Shown one piece after another: positions 31,197 through 32,134 of a stretch of DNA of 32,134 bases. The number at the start of each line of letters is the position of its first letter. Position 1 is the stretch's first letter. The DNA is from JANFXS01 sp022791155 (lineage in GTDB: Bacteria; Bacillota; Clostridia; Lachnospirales; Anaerotignaceae). The translations under genes and the position numbers were made by a program. The notes under the pieces were generated by a model that saw only the letters and a program-made list of their open reading frames with translations, did not search any database and was not told where the DNA came from. The DNA lies in assembly GCA_949743895.1 (NCBI GenBank), contig CATJUX010000075.1, forward strand, positions 1 through 32,134. Direction: 5' to 3'.

Positions 31197-31826
31197 ATGG
31201 ATATATTATTTGTGAACGGCTGTGTGCGCGGAAAAGAAGTTTCTCGCACATATAAACTGGCAGAAAGGTTCATATCTGTTTTGAAGGAAACCAATCCTGG
31301 AATCAATCTGACCGAAATTGATCTCAATGAACTGCGCCCCGAGCCGATTTATAAAGACACATATGAAAAAAGAAATGAACTCGCAAAACAAAAAGATTTT
31401 TCAAACCCGGTTTTTGACTTGGCAAACCAGTTCGCGCTGGCCGACGGAATTGTTGTGGCCGCTCCACTTTGGGAAAACAGTTTTCCGTCAATATTGAAGG
31501 TGTATATCGAACAGACGGCAGTGGCCGGAATAGCCTTCAAATATTCCGACGCCGGAAGCGTTGGCCTTTGCCGCGCCAAAAAAATGGTTTTTATAACAAC
31601 AAGGGGCGGCTATATGACAGGTGAATTTGAGCCTCTTGAAATGGGCGCGCGCTATCTCAAAACAATATGCACCCTCTTTGGCATAGAAAACTTTCAGTGT
31701 GTGGCCGCCGAGGGCCTTGACATATGGGGCAATGATGTTGAGAAGATTCTTGAAAAAGCGTTGAAAGACGCGGAATGCGCCGCACGCGAGTTTTTGCCCG
31801 CACTCACATGTTCCAAAGGGATTTGA
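31197..31826 (+). CDS. Flavodoxin-fold NAD(P)H oxidoreductase (AzoR/quinone reductase type)
   Basis: A 209-residue FMN enzyme of the Flavodoxin_2 / azoreductase family. Seen: an N-terminal LFVNGCVRGKEVSRTYKLAE (phosphate-binding loop region), VVAAPLWENSFPSILKVYIEQ (cofactor loop, like AzoR APMWNFxIP), GIAFKYSDAGSVGL, and VFITTRGGYM (AzoR VxTxRGG). It would reduce quinones, azo or nitro compounds with NAD(P)H; the natural role is open. The start at 31197 has AAAGGAGAG nine bases upstream, 16 bases after the activator, so the two probably share an mRNA. A small redox enzyme joined to a sigma-54 sensor suggests that it acts on, or detoxifies, the compound sensed. Confidence 0.87.
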   Translation: MDILFVNGCVRGKEVSRTYKLAERFISVLKETNPGINLTEIDLNELRPEPIYKDTYEKRNELAKQKDFSNPVFDLANQFALADGIVVAAPLWENSFPSILKVYIEQTAVAGIAFKYSDAGSVGLCRAKKMVFITTRGGYMTGEFEPLEMGARYLKTICTLFGIENFQCVAAEGLDIWGNDVEKILEKALKDAECAAREFLPALTCSKGI

Positions 31827-32018
31827 GGATTGAATGGGGTTTCATTTTGAAACAATGCGTTTCAAAGATTTGTGTTTTCATGAAAATGTCTTCATTTGAC
31901 AAATGAATGTGCAGTTTTGACAAGTGTTGGCGCCAAAAACACATATGTGGTTTTGAGTGAAACAACGTGAGATTTTCACCTCTCACACAACTGACACTTG
32001 TTGAAACTTTTCAAACAA
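31827..32018. other. 3' flank of the flavodoxin-fold gene
   Basis: AT-rich, with no terminator or gene seen before the tandem REP-like copies begin. Confidence 0.35.
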
Positions 32019-32134
32019 GCAACGAAGTGGAGCGTTTTGCGAAGGGAAATTCGAGAGCTTGCTGTGTGAACCGCGTGAGAGCCGCGGCGCGAAGTGCAAC
32101 GAAGCGTTTTGCGAAGCAAAATTCGAGAGCTTGC
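32019..32134 (+). repeat. Tandem REP-like hairpin repeats at the window end
   Basis: Two copies, GCAACGAAG...TTCGAGAGCTTGC, at 32019-32062 and 32096-32134 (cut by the window end). They are joined by a linker containing GAACCGCGTGAGAG (32068-32081), shared with 17090-17103. The second copy has a perfect TTTTGC-GAA-GCAAAA stem. The first has TTTTGC with GGGAAA, a mixture of two arm types. Confidence 0.85.

Overview
The window reads as a stretch of chromosome from an anaerobic, amino-acid-fermenting member of the Firmicutes (Clostridia-like). The grounds are strong AGGAGG-type ribosome sites, TTGACA/TATAAT promoters, a T-box leader, Firmicutes-style lipoprotein signals, and gene content centred on amino-acid uptake and breakdown. 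This is an inference from style and content; no taxonomic marker gene is present. Gene-free gaps are unusually long (300-820 bases) and AT-rich.

Layout. 1-5000: an IlvD/Edd-family dehydratase (+), an orphan csrA (-) with a possible upstream operator, an XRE regulator (+) and an orphan PTS EIIC-like membrane protein (+). 5400-6620: an unrecognised secreted, cysteine-containing protein. 7020-10230: a tryptophan-specific T-box leader followed by a three-gene ABC uptake operon (trpXYZ type). 10540-10627: tRNA-Ser(GCU). 11530-13614: an ornithine cyclodeaminase/mu-crystallin-family gene and a LysR regulator, both (-). 13960-14049: a remarkable 10-unit, 9-bp tandem repeat. 14396-16826: methionine gamma-lyase (-) divergent from a LysR regulator (+). 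17287-18741: a two-subunit UxaA-type hydro-lyase (-). 19057-24447: a branched-chain amino-acid type ABC transporter, livK-H-M-G-F (-). 24745-24990: a small cysteine-rich membrane protein with its own promoter and terminator. 25334-26563: a class I aminotransferase. 27382-28467: a GldA-like alcohol dehydrogenase (-), divergent from a sigma-54 activator with a PrpR-type sensor domain (+) and a flavodoxin-fold reductase (+).

How the parts fit. The transporters import amino acids (tryptophan by T-box logic; branched-chain or related by liv). The aminotransferase, ketimine-type reductase, methionine gamma-lyase and two dehydratases can convert amino acids or hydroxy acids to 2-oxo acids. The alcohol dehydrogenase and flavodoxin reductase offer redox sinks. 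Regulators (two LysR, one XRE, one sigma-54 activator, CsrA, one T-box) are dense for 32 kb.

The most unusual signals are outside the genes. They are the graded 9-bp repeat, whose minus strand is an array of GGA motifs (a conceivable CsrA-binding RNA); a REP-like hairpin family with covarying stem arms; several perfect palindromes in promoter regions; and a 76-nt G-free leader before the sigma-54 activator.
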